Positions 34,177 through 42,501 of a stretch of 64,000 nt of DNA are shown here, in pieces. The notes under the pieces were generated by a model that saw nothing but the letters and a program-made list of their open reading frames with translations, had not been told where the DNA came from and searched no databases. Both the position numbers and the translations under genes were made by a program. The stretch spans positions 285,862-349,861 of the forward strand of contig PLCN01000020.1 in the NCBI GenBank assembly GCA_003134785.1, read 5' to 3'. This DNA is from Spartobacteria bacterium. GTDB lineage: Bacteria > Verrucomicrobiota > Verrucomicrobiia > Chthoniobacterales > UBA10450. Every line of letters begins with the position of its first letter. The stretch's first letter is position 1.

Positions 34177-35655
34177 ATGAGCACGAATCAATGTGATATC
34201 GGACTGATCGGCCTCGCTGTCATGGGCGAAAACCTCGTTCTTAACATGGAATCGAAGGGTTTCACCGTCGCCGTTTTCAATCGGACGACCGACGTGACGG
34301 ACAAATTCGCCGCCGGCAAAGCCAAAGGAAAAAATATTGTGCCGACGCACACGATGGAGGAATTCGTCGGCGCCCTGAAGCGCCCGCGCAAAGCGATGAT
34401 CATGGTCAAGGCCGGCGCGCCAGTGGACGCGGTCATCAACCAACTCTCGCCGCTGCTCGAGAAGGGCGACGTGATCATCGATGGCGGCAATTCTCTTTTC
34501 ACCGACACGCAACGCCGCTGCAAAGATTTGGAAGGGCGCGGCCTGCATTTCGTCGGCTGCGGCGTTTCCGGCGGCGAAGAAGGCGCGCTCAAAGGGCCTT
34601 CACTCATGCCGGGCGGCCCGCGCGAATCGTGGGAAATTATCAAACCGATCTTCACCAAAATCGCCGCGATCGTCGATGGCGAGCCATGCTGCCGCTACAT
34701 GGGCCCCGATGGCGCCGGCCATTACGTGAAGATGGTGCACAACGGCATCGAGTACGGCGACATGCAGCTCATCTGCGAAGCGTACGCCATTCTGAAAGAT
34801 GTCGCGGGTCTCGAAGCAAAAGAGCTGGCCGGTATTTTCGACGAATGGAACAAGGGCGATCTCGATAGCTATCTCATCCAGATCACGTCGCAGATTTTTC
34901 GCAAAATCGACCCGGATACGGGCAAGCCTCTGGTCGATGTGATCCTCGACAAAGCTGGGCAAAAAGGGACCGGTTTGTGGACGTTGCAATCGGCGCTGAG
35001 TCAGTCCGTGGTTATTTCCACAATCAATGCCGCGGTCGAAGCGCGCGTGATTTCCTCGCGGAAAGATGAGCGCGTGGCAGCCTCGAAGATTTTGCCGCAG
35101 CCGAAAGCGGTGAAGTTTACCGGGAATCGCGGCGAACTGATTGCGGCGGTGCGCGACGCACTCTATGCCTCGAAAATTGTCTCCTACGCGCAAGGCATGG
35201 AACTCCTCGGCGCGGCCAGCGCCGGATCGCATTGGGATTTGAATTTCGGAGACATCGCCACCATCTGGCGCGGCGGGTGCATCATTCGCGCGAAGTTCCT
35301 GAATCGAATCAAGGAGGCGTATGAGCGCGATCCCAAGCTGCATAATCTTCTGCTCGACCAGTACTTCACCGGCATCATCGAACGCACGCAGGATAACTGG
35401 CGGGTGGCTGTCGCCGCCGCCGTGAAACACGGTGTGGCCGTTCCGGCTTTCAGCGCTTCGCTCGGTTACTTCGATAGCTACCGGTCCGCGCGTTTGCCTT
35501 CGAATTTGCTCCAATCCCAGCGCGACTTCTTCGGCGCGCATACCTACGAACGCATCGACAAGCCGGGCGTGTTTCACACCGAGTGGATGGAATCCGACAC
35601 AAAGCCGACGGAGAAACCGGCTCAGGCGAAAGAACAATCACGCGCGGCCGAGTAA
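34177..35655 (+). CDS. gnd: 6-phosphogluconate dehydrogenase (decarboxylating)
   Basis: The start is set at ATG 34177, with AAGGAG at 34162-34167 upstream; a GTG at 34156 would add seven residues. At 492 residues it is the long Gnd type. It has the NADP fold IGLIGLAVMGENLVLNMESKG, then KAGAPVDAVINQL, the substrate site GCGVSGGEEGALKGPSLMPGG, YVKMVHNGIEYGDMQLICEAY with the catalytic lysine, and QKGTGLWT. The C-terminal FGAHTYERID matches. It oxidises 6-phosphogluconate in the pentose phosphate pathway. It is divergent from moaE. Confidence 0.97.
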   Translation: MSTNQCDIGLIGLAVMGENLVLNMESKGFTVAVFNRTTDVTDKFAAGKAKGKNIVPTHTMEEFVGALKRPRKAMIMVKAGAPVDAVINQLSPLLEKGDVIIDGGNSLFTDTQRRCKDLEGRGLHFVGCGVSGGEEGALKGPSLMPGGPRESWEIIKPIFTKIAAIVDGEPCCRYMGPDGAGHYVKMVHNGIEYGDMQLICEAYAILKDVAGLEAKELAGIFDEWNKGDLDSYLIQITSQIFRKIDPDTGKPLVDVILDKAGQKGTGLWTLQSALSQSVVISTINAAVEARVISSRKDERVAASKILPQPKAVKFTGNRGELIAAVRDALYASKIVSYAQGMELLGAASAGSHWDLNFGDIATIWRGGCIIRAKFLNRIKEAYERDPKLHNLLLDQYFTGIIERTQDNWRVAVAAAVKHGVAVPAFSASLGYFDSYRSARLPSNLLQSQRDFFGAHTYERIDKPGVFHTEWMESDTKPTEKPAQAKEQSRAAE

Positions 35656-35663
35656 AGTCACCA

Positions 35664-35885
35664 ATGCCAATCTACGTTTACGAGACGACCGATCCCTCGA
35701 AACCGATTCGACGTTTCGAGCTGCAGCAGAGGATGAAAGACGAGCCGCTGAAGGTGGATCCGAAAACCGGTGAAGCTGTGCGGCGCGTCATTTCCGGCGG
35801 CTACGGCGTCCATGTTCCTGGCGGATCGACGGGTCCTTCAGTCGGTTCTGTCGGTTCGCATGGATCTGGGTGCGGATGCTGTTAG
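35664..35885 (+). CDS. FmdB-like small protein with altered cysteines
   Basis: This 73-residue protein starts MPIYVYETTDPSKPIRRFELQQRM and contains DEPLKVDPKTGEAVRRVISGGYGVHVPGGS, which resembles FmdB-type zinc ribbon proteins. The paired CxxC zinc ligands are missing and replaced by Asp/Lys segments. Instead the C-terminus ends GSGCGCC, a possible metal- or thiol-active tail. It starts nine bases after gnd and is probably cotranscribed with it. Function is unknown. Confidence 0.65.
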   Translation: MPIYVYETTDPSKPIRRFELQQRMKDEPLKVDPKTGEAVRRVISGGYGVHVPGGSTGPSVGSVGSHGSGCGCC

Positions 35886-35904
35886 CGAGCGGGGCGCGTT
35901 GTTG

Positions 35905-36058
35905 TGTCATCCCGAGCCGCGCAGACGGCGAGGACCTCACACTGCAGGTTACGTCACGCGATACAGATCACGCATAAACCAACGTAAACGCGCGATGTAA
36001 CGCGGAAGCGGAAGAGCGCCTGTGAGGTCCTTCGCCGTCTGCGCGGCTCAGGATGACA
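35905..36058. mobile_element. MITE-like element with 37-38 base inverted ends
   Basis: The left end 35905-35941 (TGTCATCCCGAGCCGCGCAG and following) and the right end 36021-36058 are reverse complements with one mismatch and one indel. They enclose 79 bases with GCGATACAGATCACGC-like dyads and no coding sequence. The size of 154 bases fits a non-autonomous miniature element. It fills the gap between the FmdB-like gene and dnaE2, which are convergent. No target duplication is obvious. Confidence 0.75.
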
Positions 36059-36084
36059 TGCATGTTTTCTACGTTCACTTCCGG

Positions 36085-39000
36085 TCAATGGAAATCGTGG
36101 GAATCAGTTCCGACTAGTTGCTCGTGCGCGAGGGGCCGAATTTCCTGCGCTTTGATCAGCACCACGTTGTCAGAATTCTGCACCGTTCCTTCGATCACGA
36201 GAAACGGCTCTTCCGTAATCAAGAGCCGCATCCGCTCAAATAAATCCGGCGTGACAATCGCATTCGAAACTCCGGTCTCGTCTTCGAGGCTGATGAAAAC
36301 AAAACCTTTCGCTGTCCCCGGCCGCTGACGGCAAATCACATTCCCCCCGATCTGCACCGTGGCGCCGTGCCGGGCCGATGCGAGATCGGTGGCGCGCCAG
36401 ATATTCGGCAAATGCTGTCGGAGCAACTTCATCGGATGCGGGCCGGTCGTGAGATTCATCGCATCGTAATCCGCCTTCACTCGCTCCGGCATCGTCATAC
36501 GTGTAAGCGGCGATTCTTCTTTCTGGGGAGCGCAGGCTGCCAGCCTGCCACGTCCGGCAGCTTGCCGGACGGAAGATGTTTGCGGCAAGCTGCCGCAAAC
36601 TGCAGGCTGGCAGCCTGCGCTCCCCAACAAATCATCAAACGTCGTCTCCTCTACACGCCACATCGCCGCCCGCCGGTGTTCCGCAAAACAATTGAGCGCG
36701 CCCAATTCCGCGAGCGTTCGCAATTCCTCTTTCGTTAACGGCACCCGGCGCTTGAAATCATCGAGCGATCCAAACGCCGCTTGCGTTCGTTCTTCAACCA
36801 GTTTTTCGCCGTGTTCGATCCGCAACCCGTTCACGACGCACAACCCCAACAGAACGGTGTCGTCGGAAACTACCTTGCACCGCCAATCCGAGTCGCTCAC
36901 ACAAACGGGCCGCATCCGAATCCCGTGACGCTGCGCATCGGCTACGATCGTAGCCGGCGTATAAAAACCCATCGGCTGATTGTTCAGCAAACTCGCGTAG
37001 AACTCCGGCGCGCGATGCACTTTCAAATACGCGCTCCCATACGCGAGGATCGCGAAGCTGATCGCGTGCGATTCCGGAAATCCATAAAGCGCGAACGACG
37101 TGATCGACTGAAGGATTTTCGCGATCACATCCGGCGCGACATGGTTCCGCTCCATTCCTGCGCGCAATTTCACGCTCACTTTCTCCATCCTTTCCTGCGA
37201 GCGATGAAAACTAAGCGCGCGCCGCAGTTCTTCCGCTTCGTTGCCGGAAAAATCCGCCATGATCATCGCGATCTTCAACATTTGTTCCTGGAATAGCGGC
37301 ACCCCGAGAGTGCGGCCGAGGATCGGCTCGAGCCGCGGATCGAAATACGTGATCTCTTCGTGTCCCGCGCGCCGCGCCAGATAAGGATGCACCATGTCCC
37401 CCTGGATCGGTCCCGGCCGAATGATCGCAACTTCGATCACCACGTCGTAAAAACATTCCGGTTTCATCCGTGGTAGCGTCGCCATCTGCGCGCGGCTCTC
37501 GATTTGAAACACACCGATGGTGTCGGCCTTCTGCATCATGTCATAGGTCGCCCCGTCATCCTTCGGGATGTGAGCCAGATCGAGGGGCCGTCCGCGTTCG
37601 CGGCAAAGCTCGAACGCATCCTGCATTACCGACATCATGCCGAGCCCGAGGAGGTCCACCTTTACGATGCCGAGATCTTCGCAATCATCCTTATCCCACT
37701 GCGCCACGACCCGGCCGGGCATGGAGGCATTTTCCAGCGGCACAAAAGAACTCAGCTTCCCCTGACAAATGATCATGCCGCCCGAATGCTGGCCGAGATG
37801 CCGCGGCAATCCGTAAATGGATTGATACAATGAGATGAAGGCCGGCATGCGCGGATGCGCTTTGGGCAAACCCGCCTGCTCGATCTGGGCGGCGAGATCG
37901 AGCGTGTGCGGAAAATCGCCGTTCGCGAACAGATGCGAAAAACGATCTAATATATTAGACGAAAAGTTTAAGGCTTTGCCGATCTCACGCGCGGCGCTTC
38001 GCCCCCGATAGGTAATGACGTTCGCCGTCATGGCCGCGCCATGTTTGCCGTAACGCCGGTAAACTTCCTGGATCACGCTCTCACGCCGATCGCCACTCGG
38101 CAGATCGAGATCGATATCGGGCCAGCCTTTTCGGCCTTCGCTCAGGAAACGCTCGAAGACCAAATGATTGCTCACCGGATCGACCGGCGTGATTCCCAAG
38201 CAATAACAAACCGCGCTGTTGGCCGCGCTGCCGCGCCCCTGCACCATGACGTTGTGTTCCCGGCAGAAATTAATGATGTCCCAGACGATCAAAAAATATC
38301 CGGAAAATCCGAGGCGTTGGATCAGGCCGAGTTCCTCTTCGATCTTCTGCTTCACGGCCGTGCTGATGGATGAATAACGCTGTTGGGCGCCAAAGAGAGT
38401 GATCGTGCGCAGAAACGAATCCATGTCGTGGCCAGCGGGGACAGCAAACGCGGGAAATTCGTAGCCGATGTTTTCGAGGGAGAATTCGAGTCGCTCGGCC
38501 ACGCGCGCCGTATTGTCGATCGTGTCCGGCCGATCGGGAAAAAGTGCGCGCATTTCGGCGTCGCTTTTCAAATGTCTTTCCGCGTTGCGACTCAACAATT
38601 TTCCAGCGGCATCGAGATGAGTGTGCTCGCGGATGCAGGTGAAAACGTCGAGCGCTTGCCGGCCGTTAGGACAGGCGTGTTGCACACCATTCGCGGCGAT
38701 CACCGGCAGACGGCAATGTTCCGCCAGATCGCAGAGCTGCTGATTGATTCGATCTTCGTCCCGCAAGAAATGGCGCTGGATCTCGACGACAACATTGTCC
38801 TGGCCAAAGGCGTCGATAAGAAATCGCGCGCGTTCCGGAGAGTTCTGGGGAGCGCAGGCTGCCAGCCTGCCCCGTCCGGCAGCTTGCCGGACGGAATTTT
38901 TGTGGGCACGCGCAAAACCGGAAGATGTTTGCGGCAAGCTGCCGCAAACTGCAGGCTGGCAGCCTGCGCTCCCCAGAAGAAGAACAAGCCCTCCAGCGTA

Positions 39001-39339
39001 TTGCGCTAATTCGTTCCAGTGAAATGCACACTTGCCTTTCTCACTGCGCAGATGCGCCTGCGTCAGCAGCTCGCACAAATTTTTGTAGCCGGTCCGATTC
39101 TTCACCAGGACGGGCAAAATGGTCCCGTCTTCCACGGTCAATTCCGCCCCAACAATGGGCCGGACATTTTTCTCGCGGGCAGCGACAGAAAACCGCTGAG
39201 CACCATAGACCCCGTTGCGATCGAGCAACGCCATCGCGGGCATCTCGAGATCGGCCGCAGTTTCAGCTAATTGCTCTGGGAAAGATGCTCCGCGCAGGAA
39301 ACTGAACGCGCTGCACGCATGTAACTCGACATAAGACAT
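36085..39339 (-). CDS. dnaE2: Error-prone DNA polymerase III alpha subunit DnaE2 (ImuC) with two in-frame palindromic-element insertions
   Basis: At 1084 residues this is a DnaE2-type C-family polymerase. It has the PHP domain YVELHACSAFSFLRGASFPEQLAETA, AANSAVCYCLGITPVDPV, the catalytic PDIDLDLPSGDRRESVIQEVY, GLGMMSVMQDAFEL and the C-terminal OB fold. Two segments near residues 122-164 and 905-938 are foreign. Both encode GSAGCQPAVCGSLPQTSS then VRQAAGRGRLAACAPQ from the palindromic repeat, in the same repeat frame. The first sits in or after the PHP region, the second in the linker before the OB fold. It is the last gene of an SOS operon behind imuB-C and works in translesion mutagenesis. 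Confidence 0.93.
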   Translation of the reverse strand: MSYVELHACSAFSFLRGASFPEQLAETAADLEMPAMALLDRNGVYGAQRFSVAAREKNVRPIVGAELTVEDGTILPVLVKNRTGYKNLCELLTQAHLRSEKGKCAFHWNELAQYAGGLVLLLGSAGCQPAVCGSLPQTSSGFARAHKNSVRQAAGRGRLAACAPQNSPERARFLIDAFGQDNVVVEIQRHFLRDEDRINQQLCDLAEHCRLPVIAANGVQHACPNGRQALDVFTCIREHTHLDAAGKLLSRNAERHLKSDAEMRALFPDRPDTIDNTARVAERLEFSLENIGYEFPAFAVPAGHDMDSFLRTITLFGAQQRYSSISTAVKQKIEEELGLIQRLGFSGYFLIVWDIINFCREHNVMVQGRGSAANSAVCYCLGITPVDPVSNHLVFERFLSEGRKGWPDIDLDLPSGDRRESVIQEVYRRYGKHGAAMTANVITYRGRSAAREIGKALNFSSNILDRFSHLFANGDFPHTLDLAAQIEQAGLPKAHPRMPAFISLYQSIYGLPRHLGQHSGGMIICQGKLSSFVPLENASMPGRVVAQWDKDDCEDLGIVKVDLLGLGMMSVMQDAFELCRERGRPLDLAHIPKDDGATYDMMQKADTIGVFQIESRAQMATLPRMKPECFYDVVIEVAIIRPGPIQGDMVHPYLARRAGHEEITYFDPRLEPILGRTLGVPLFQEQMLKIAMIMADFSGNEAEELRRALSFHRSQERMEKVSVKLRAGMERNHVAPDVIAKILQSITSFALYGFPESHAISFAILAYGSAYLKVHRAPEFYASLLNNQPMGFYTPATIVADAQRHGIRMRPVCVSDSDWRCKVVSDDTVLLGLCVVNGLRIEHGEKLVEERTQAAFGSLDDFKRRVPLTKEELRTLAELGALNCFAEHRRAAMWRVEETTFDDLLGSAGCQPAVCGSLPQTSSVRQAAGRGRLAACAPQKEESPLTRMTMPERVKADYDAMNLTTGPHPMKLLRQHLPNIWRATDLASARHGATVQIGGNVICRQRPGTAKGFVFISLEDETGVSNAIVTPDLFERMRLLITEEPFLVIEGTVQNSDNVVLIKAQEIRPLAHEQLVGTDSHDFH
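36525..36625. repeat. GGGGAGCGCAGG-type palindromic element, copy A, inside dnaE2
   Basis: 101 bases run from GGGGAGCGCAGGCTGCCAGC to the reverse-complement end GCTGGCAGCCTGCGCTCCCC. Inner stems carry GTCCGGCAGCTTGCCGGAC and CGGCAAGCTGCCG. It is translated in frame on the minus strand as part of DnaE2. It is 27 bases shorter than copy B in the same gene, a multiple of three. Confidence 0.92.
38847..38974. repeat. GGGGAGCGCAGG-type palindromic element, copy B, inside dnaE2
   Basis: 128 bases share both ends with copy A and carry an extra 27-base centre, read as GFARAHKNS in DnaE2. Including the flanking TTCT/AGAA, the outer arms are perfect over 28 bases. The reading frame through the repeat is identical to that of copy A. 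Confidence 0.92.
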
Positions 39340-39351
39340 ACGCGCGGCGTT

Positions 39352-40329
39352 CTAATCATAAACACCATCGAGTTCCCATCGGTCCTCGCGAGAATGGCAT
39401 TGGCAGAGCGCGCCGTTCTCCATTTCCAAATCCCACTCCGCGCGGGCCCAGGCTTTTTCATCCCACCAATTTCCCGACGCTCGGTAAGGGCCTTTCTGCC
39501 GTATCACTTCGCCATGGGTGGCACCGCTGCGAAGATAAGCCGGGCGGTTTTTCACCAGTAACATCGAAGACGCCACCGGCGGTCGAAATCGACGCAAAGC
39601 GCAAGCGGGCAGTGGTTCGATTTCCTCGACTGCCTCTGGCAACTGCCAGGCAAATGGCTCCATCCGAAAAGCATCAGGCCGATGCGTATCCAGCAGAACG
39701 GGCGTGCCGACGCGATCGACTCCAAGGAGACCGGTCAACCGAGCGAGCGTCTCCGAAAGCCGGGCGGGATCACGCAGCGCAGTTTCAAACAAGCTGAATT
39801 GCTGAAAGGACGGCTTCGCTGCTTCGGCCTTCAGCGTGACCGCAGTAATCGGCCAGTCAGATTTAAAATCTTCGAGATGCGTGTGTAGCATCCGAAAAAG
39901 CACTTCAACATTATTGCTCGGCTCGGGAATTTTGAATTGATGCCGGTAAGCGCTCTTGTCGCTGAAAGTGATTTGCAGTTGCAGCTCGCAGGCGACGAGA
40001 TAGATCGCGTCGAACCGGAGAGTTAGTTGCTGGAGAAATCGGCGCAGCATAAAGAGGAGCGGCTCGACCGTCTCGATTTCGTTCTCGAACTCGAATGCTT
40101 CCTCGAAAGATTCCGGCGGCGCCACGAGCTTGAGCAGACGCGTTGTCTTTCCTTTTGCGCGGTCCCAAAGCTGAAGGCCGATGCGGCCAAGCCGCGAGCC
40201 GACCTCTTCTTTTTTCAAAGCCGCGAACTGACCCAGCGTTCGTATTCCCCACCTGCGCAAAATATCCAGGACCCAAGCAATCTCAGCTTCGCGTTCTCTC
40301 GCTGTCTTAGACTTGGAAAACTTAGTCAT
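39352..40329 (-). CDS. imuB: ImuB C-terminal half (Y-family-like mutasome subunit, split gene)
   Basis: From the ATG at 40329 (12 bases after the upstream stop) this is 325 residues; a longer start at 40401 overlaps the upstream gene. It begins near EIAWVLDILRRWGIRTLGQFAAL, which normally lies in mid-ImuB, and continues through the little-finger region. QQFSLF at about residues 176-181 fits a beta-clamp-binding motif, and the C-terminal domain RPPVASSMLLVKNRPAYLRS with SGNWWDE completes a normal ImuB end. The N-terminal half is at 49704-50225 on the other strand. It is followed 12 bases later by dnaE2. Whether the halves work together in trans is unknown. Confidence 0.88.
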   Translation of the reverse strand: MTKFSKSKTAREREAEIAWVLDILRRWGIRTLGQFAALKKEEVGSRLGRIGLQLWDRAKGKTTRLLKLVAPPESFEEAFEFENEIETVEPLLFMLRRFLQQLTLRFDAIYLVACELQLQITFSDKSAYRHQFKIPEPSNNVEVLFRMLHTHLEDFKSDWPITAVTLKAEAAKPSFQQFSLFETALRDPARLSETLARLTGLLGVDRVGTPVLLDTHRPDAFRMEPFAWQLPEAVEEIEPLPACALRRFRPPVASSMLLVKNRPAYLRSGATHGEVIRQKGPYRASGNWWDEKAWARAEWDLEMENGALCQCHSREDRWELDGVYD

Positions 40330-40340
40330 CGATGTCTTAT

Positions 40341-42284
40341 CTATTTTTGCGAAAGCAGCCGCGCCTTTGTCTCCGCTGGAAGCGATGAAGTGTTGAGCCA
40401 TCCGGTGGCGCGACTCGCATCGGTGCGCAGCCAGGAGACGACAATCGATTCGATCTGCCGGTCCCGGAGATCTTGATTGCCGATGGTCTCAGCCCATTGC
40501 GCCGCGGCCTGCGGATCGGAAGTGACCACCCGCCGCGTGTAAGCAGTGATAGCCACATCGCGCGATTCTCCCTGGGGCAATGTCCCCAGCCACACGCCGG
40601 CCTCGTAGGGATCGCTTTGCGACCAGCGATTCATCAGGCTGTCGAAAGCTTGCTGCCGCGTTTTGCCTTCCGCAAAAGATGCCGCCCATTTGCTCGCCGC
40701 CTGCGGATCGCCGCCGGCCCACTGCCAGACAATCGCGGCAGCCGCGTTTCCCTGCGCTTCCGCAGTCGACAAGCGCGAGACGAGTTTCGCTGCTTCACCC
40801 GGATCCGATTCCGCGATCACCGCGATCACGCCGGGCAAAACCAGATCCCGGACATTGGTCTCGGACAAATTCCCGGCCCAACTGAGCGCCGCCTGCGGAT
40901 CGTTCCGGGCCCATTGCCGCGACACGTTCTCGAGCAAATTTTTCCGGCCGTCTCCCTCACTCGCGCGCAACGCGAAATCAGCAGCCGCCTGCGGATCGGT
41001 CTCGCTCCATTGCGAAATAATATTGGCCAGCGCGTTTTGCCGCACCGCACCTTCCGGAAGTTTCTGAGCCCAACTGACCGCGCTTGGCACGTCGCTGCTG
41101 GCCAATTGCATGGCGATGGCCATCGTCGCTTCTTCTTGCGTTTTTCCCGCCGGTAGACCGCTGACATATTCCGCCGCCGCGGCCGGCTCGGATTGCACCC
41201 AGCTCGCGAGCACGGCGCGCAAGGCATTGCGTTGCGCATCGCCCGCGGGCAATCCTTGCGTCCAGGCCAGCGCCGCCCGCGCATCCGTCAAGGCCCATTG
41301 CCGCGCGACGTTGTTGATCGACTGATCGCGTGCTGAGCCCGGCGGTAAGCTCGTAATAATCGCCGCCGCTTTCTCCGGATCTTTGTTGGCCCAACTCGAT
41401 AAAATATTTTGCAGCGTGTTATTGCGGGCCTGCCCCGCCGGCAAAGTATTCGCCCACGCGAAGGCCGCTTCCGGATCCTGGTTCGCCCAATTCGAACCGA
41501 CGACCTGCAACGCGGTATCGCGATTAGGGCCGCCCGGCATTTGGGTGGCGCGCTCGGCGGCGGCGACCGGATCGGTCATCGTCCAGCGGCTGAAAATGGG
41601 CCAGTAAAGGCCCTGGCGATTCCGAGCCGCGGGCAGACTTTGCAAAAAGGTGAGCGCTGCCTGCGGATCTTTATCGGCGAGAGTGGAGACGATGGTTTGC
41701 ATCGCCTGTTCGCGGGCCGGGCCGACCGGAAGCTGCTGGGCCCAAGTTGTGGCCGCGCTAACATCGCGTTCCGCCCAGCCGTTAACCGCGCTCGTGATCG
41801 CCCAAGTTCGCGCGGTGCCGGCCGGAATATTTTGCGCGTAAGCAATGGCCGCCTGCGGATCCAGTTCCGCCCAACGCCCCACGAAAAGCGAAATGAGCAT
41901 GCTCTTTTCCTGGGGCTTCGGAAGAGTCTGCACGAAGGCGAGGACTTCACGGACATTTGTGGCGTCCACGGTCTCGGCCAGTTTGCTGAAGGTGGCGTAA
42001 GTGCGACGGCTGCCGGGATGCGTGAGCGCCTCTTTGATTTTGGTGATGATATTTTCGCTCGAGTCGGCGGTTGTTGATGCGGTAGATTCTGAGGCTCGCG
42101 CCGTATCGCGCGATGGAACAGCAGGAGAGTGCAGGGAAGTAGTTGCCGCCGATTCGGTGGAGCTGCTCTGTGTGTTATTGCGCGGCGGAACGACTCCGAT
42201 CGATAAGGAAGTGTAACGACCGATGACAATGCCGCTCAGCAGCGCCGTGATTGCGATGACAATCGAGAGAGCTAAGCGCTGCAT
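40341..42284 (-). CDS. Membrane-anchored tandem-repeat protein with ~31-33-residue DPxAA-WAxxLP repeats, SOS-operon leader gene
   Basis: The ATG at 42284 gives 647 residues; a TTG at 42302 adds six. An N-terminal hydrophobic helix (LALSIVIAITALLSGIVIG) is followed by a Ser/Thr-rich linker. About 15 repeats then run to the end, each of the form W-DP-AAA-WA--LP-G--R--AL--I---W. They look like helical (TPR/Sel1-like) hairpins projecting outside the membrane. A LexA-type box at 42313-42326 lies just upstream, and imuB-C starts 12 bases downstream. I do not recognise a family with known function. An SOS role is inferred from the operator and operon. Confidence 0.8.
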   Translation of the reverse strand: MQRLALSIVIAITALLSGIVIGRYTSLSIGVVPPRNNTQSSSTESAATTSLHSPAVPSRDTARASESTASTTADSSENIITKIKEALTHPGSRRTYATFSKLAETVDATNVREVLAFVQTLPKPQEKSMLISLFVGRWAELDPQAAIAYAQNIPAGTARTWAITSAVNGWAERDVSAATTWAQQLPVGPAREQAMQTIVSTLADKDPQAALTFLQSLPAARNRQGLYWPIFSRWTMTDPVAAAERATQMPGGPNRDTALQVVGSNWANQDPEAAFAWANTLPAGQARNNTLQNILSSWANKDPEKAAAIITSLPPGSARDQSINNVARQWALTDARAALAWTQGLPAGDAQRNALRAVLASWVQSEPAAAAEYVSGLPAGKTQEEATMAIAMQLASSDVPSAVSWAQKLPEGAVRQNALANIISQWSETDPQAAADFALRASEGDGRKNLLENVSRQWARNDPQAALSWAGNLSETNVRDLVLPGVIAVIAESDPGEAAKLVSRLSTAEAQGNAAAAIVWQWAGGDPQAASKWAASFAEGKTRQQAFDSLMNRWSQSDPYEAGVWLGTLPQGESRDVAITAYTRRVVTSDPQAAAQWAETIGNQDLRDRQIESIVVSWLRTDASRATGWLNTSSLPAETKARLLSQK

Positions 42285-42312
42285 GAGAGAATTTAAAGCC
42301 AAAGGAGCGATA

Positions 42313-42326
42313 TGTTCAAGTGAGCA
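42313..42326. promoter_or_regulatory. LexA-type operator before the repeat protein-imuB-C-dnaE2 operon
   Basis: TGTTC-AAGT-GAGCA matches TGTTC-N4-GAACA with one mismatch (G for A). It lies 11-42 bases upstream of the possible starts of the repeat protein. The two boxes at the lexA and imuA promoters are better matches, supporting the same regulator. Binding is not shown. Confidence 0.7.
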
Positions 42327-42346
42327 TATTTAATCGCTTGCGCCTT

Positions 42347-42467
42347 GGGGAGCGCAGGCTGCTAGCCGGCAGCTTGCCGGCTACACCTTTGCGACCCAGA
42401 CATAATTTTCGACGTCATACGTCTCGGCAAGCTGCCGAGACGGGCAGGCTGGCAGCCTGCGCTCCCC
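42347..42467. repeat. GGGGAGCGCAGG-type palindromic element, copy C
   Basis: 121 bases with GGGGAGCGCAGGCTGCTAGC at the left end and GCTGGCAGCCTGCGCTCCCC at the right. Inner stems carry CCGGCAGCTTGCCGG and GTCTCGGCAAGCTGCCGAGAC. It fills the space between the dinG 3' end and the SOS-operon promoter. Confidence 0.9.
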
Positions 42468-42501
42468 AGCAGATGTGTATCGCTCCATCTTTTTCCCATC
42501 G

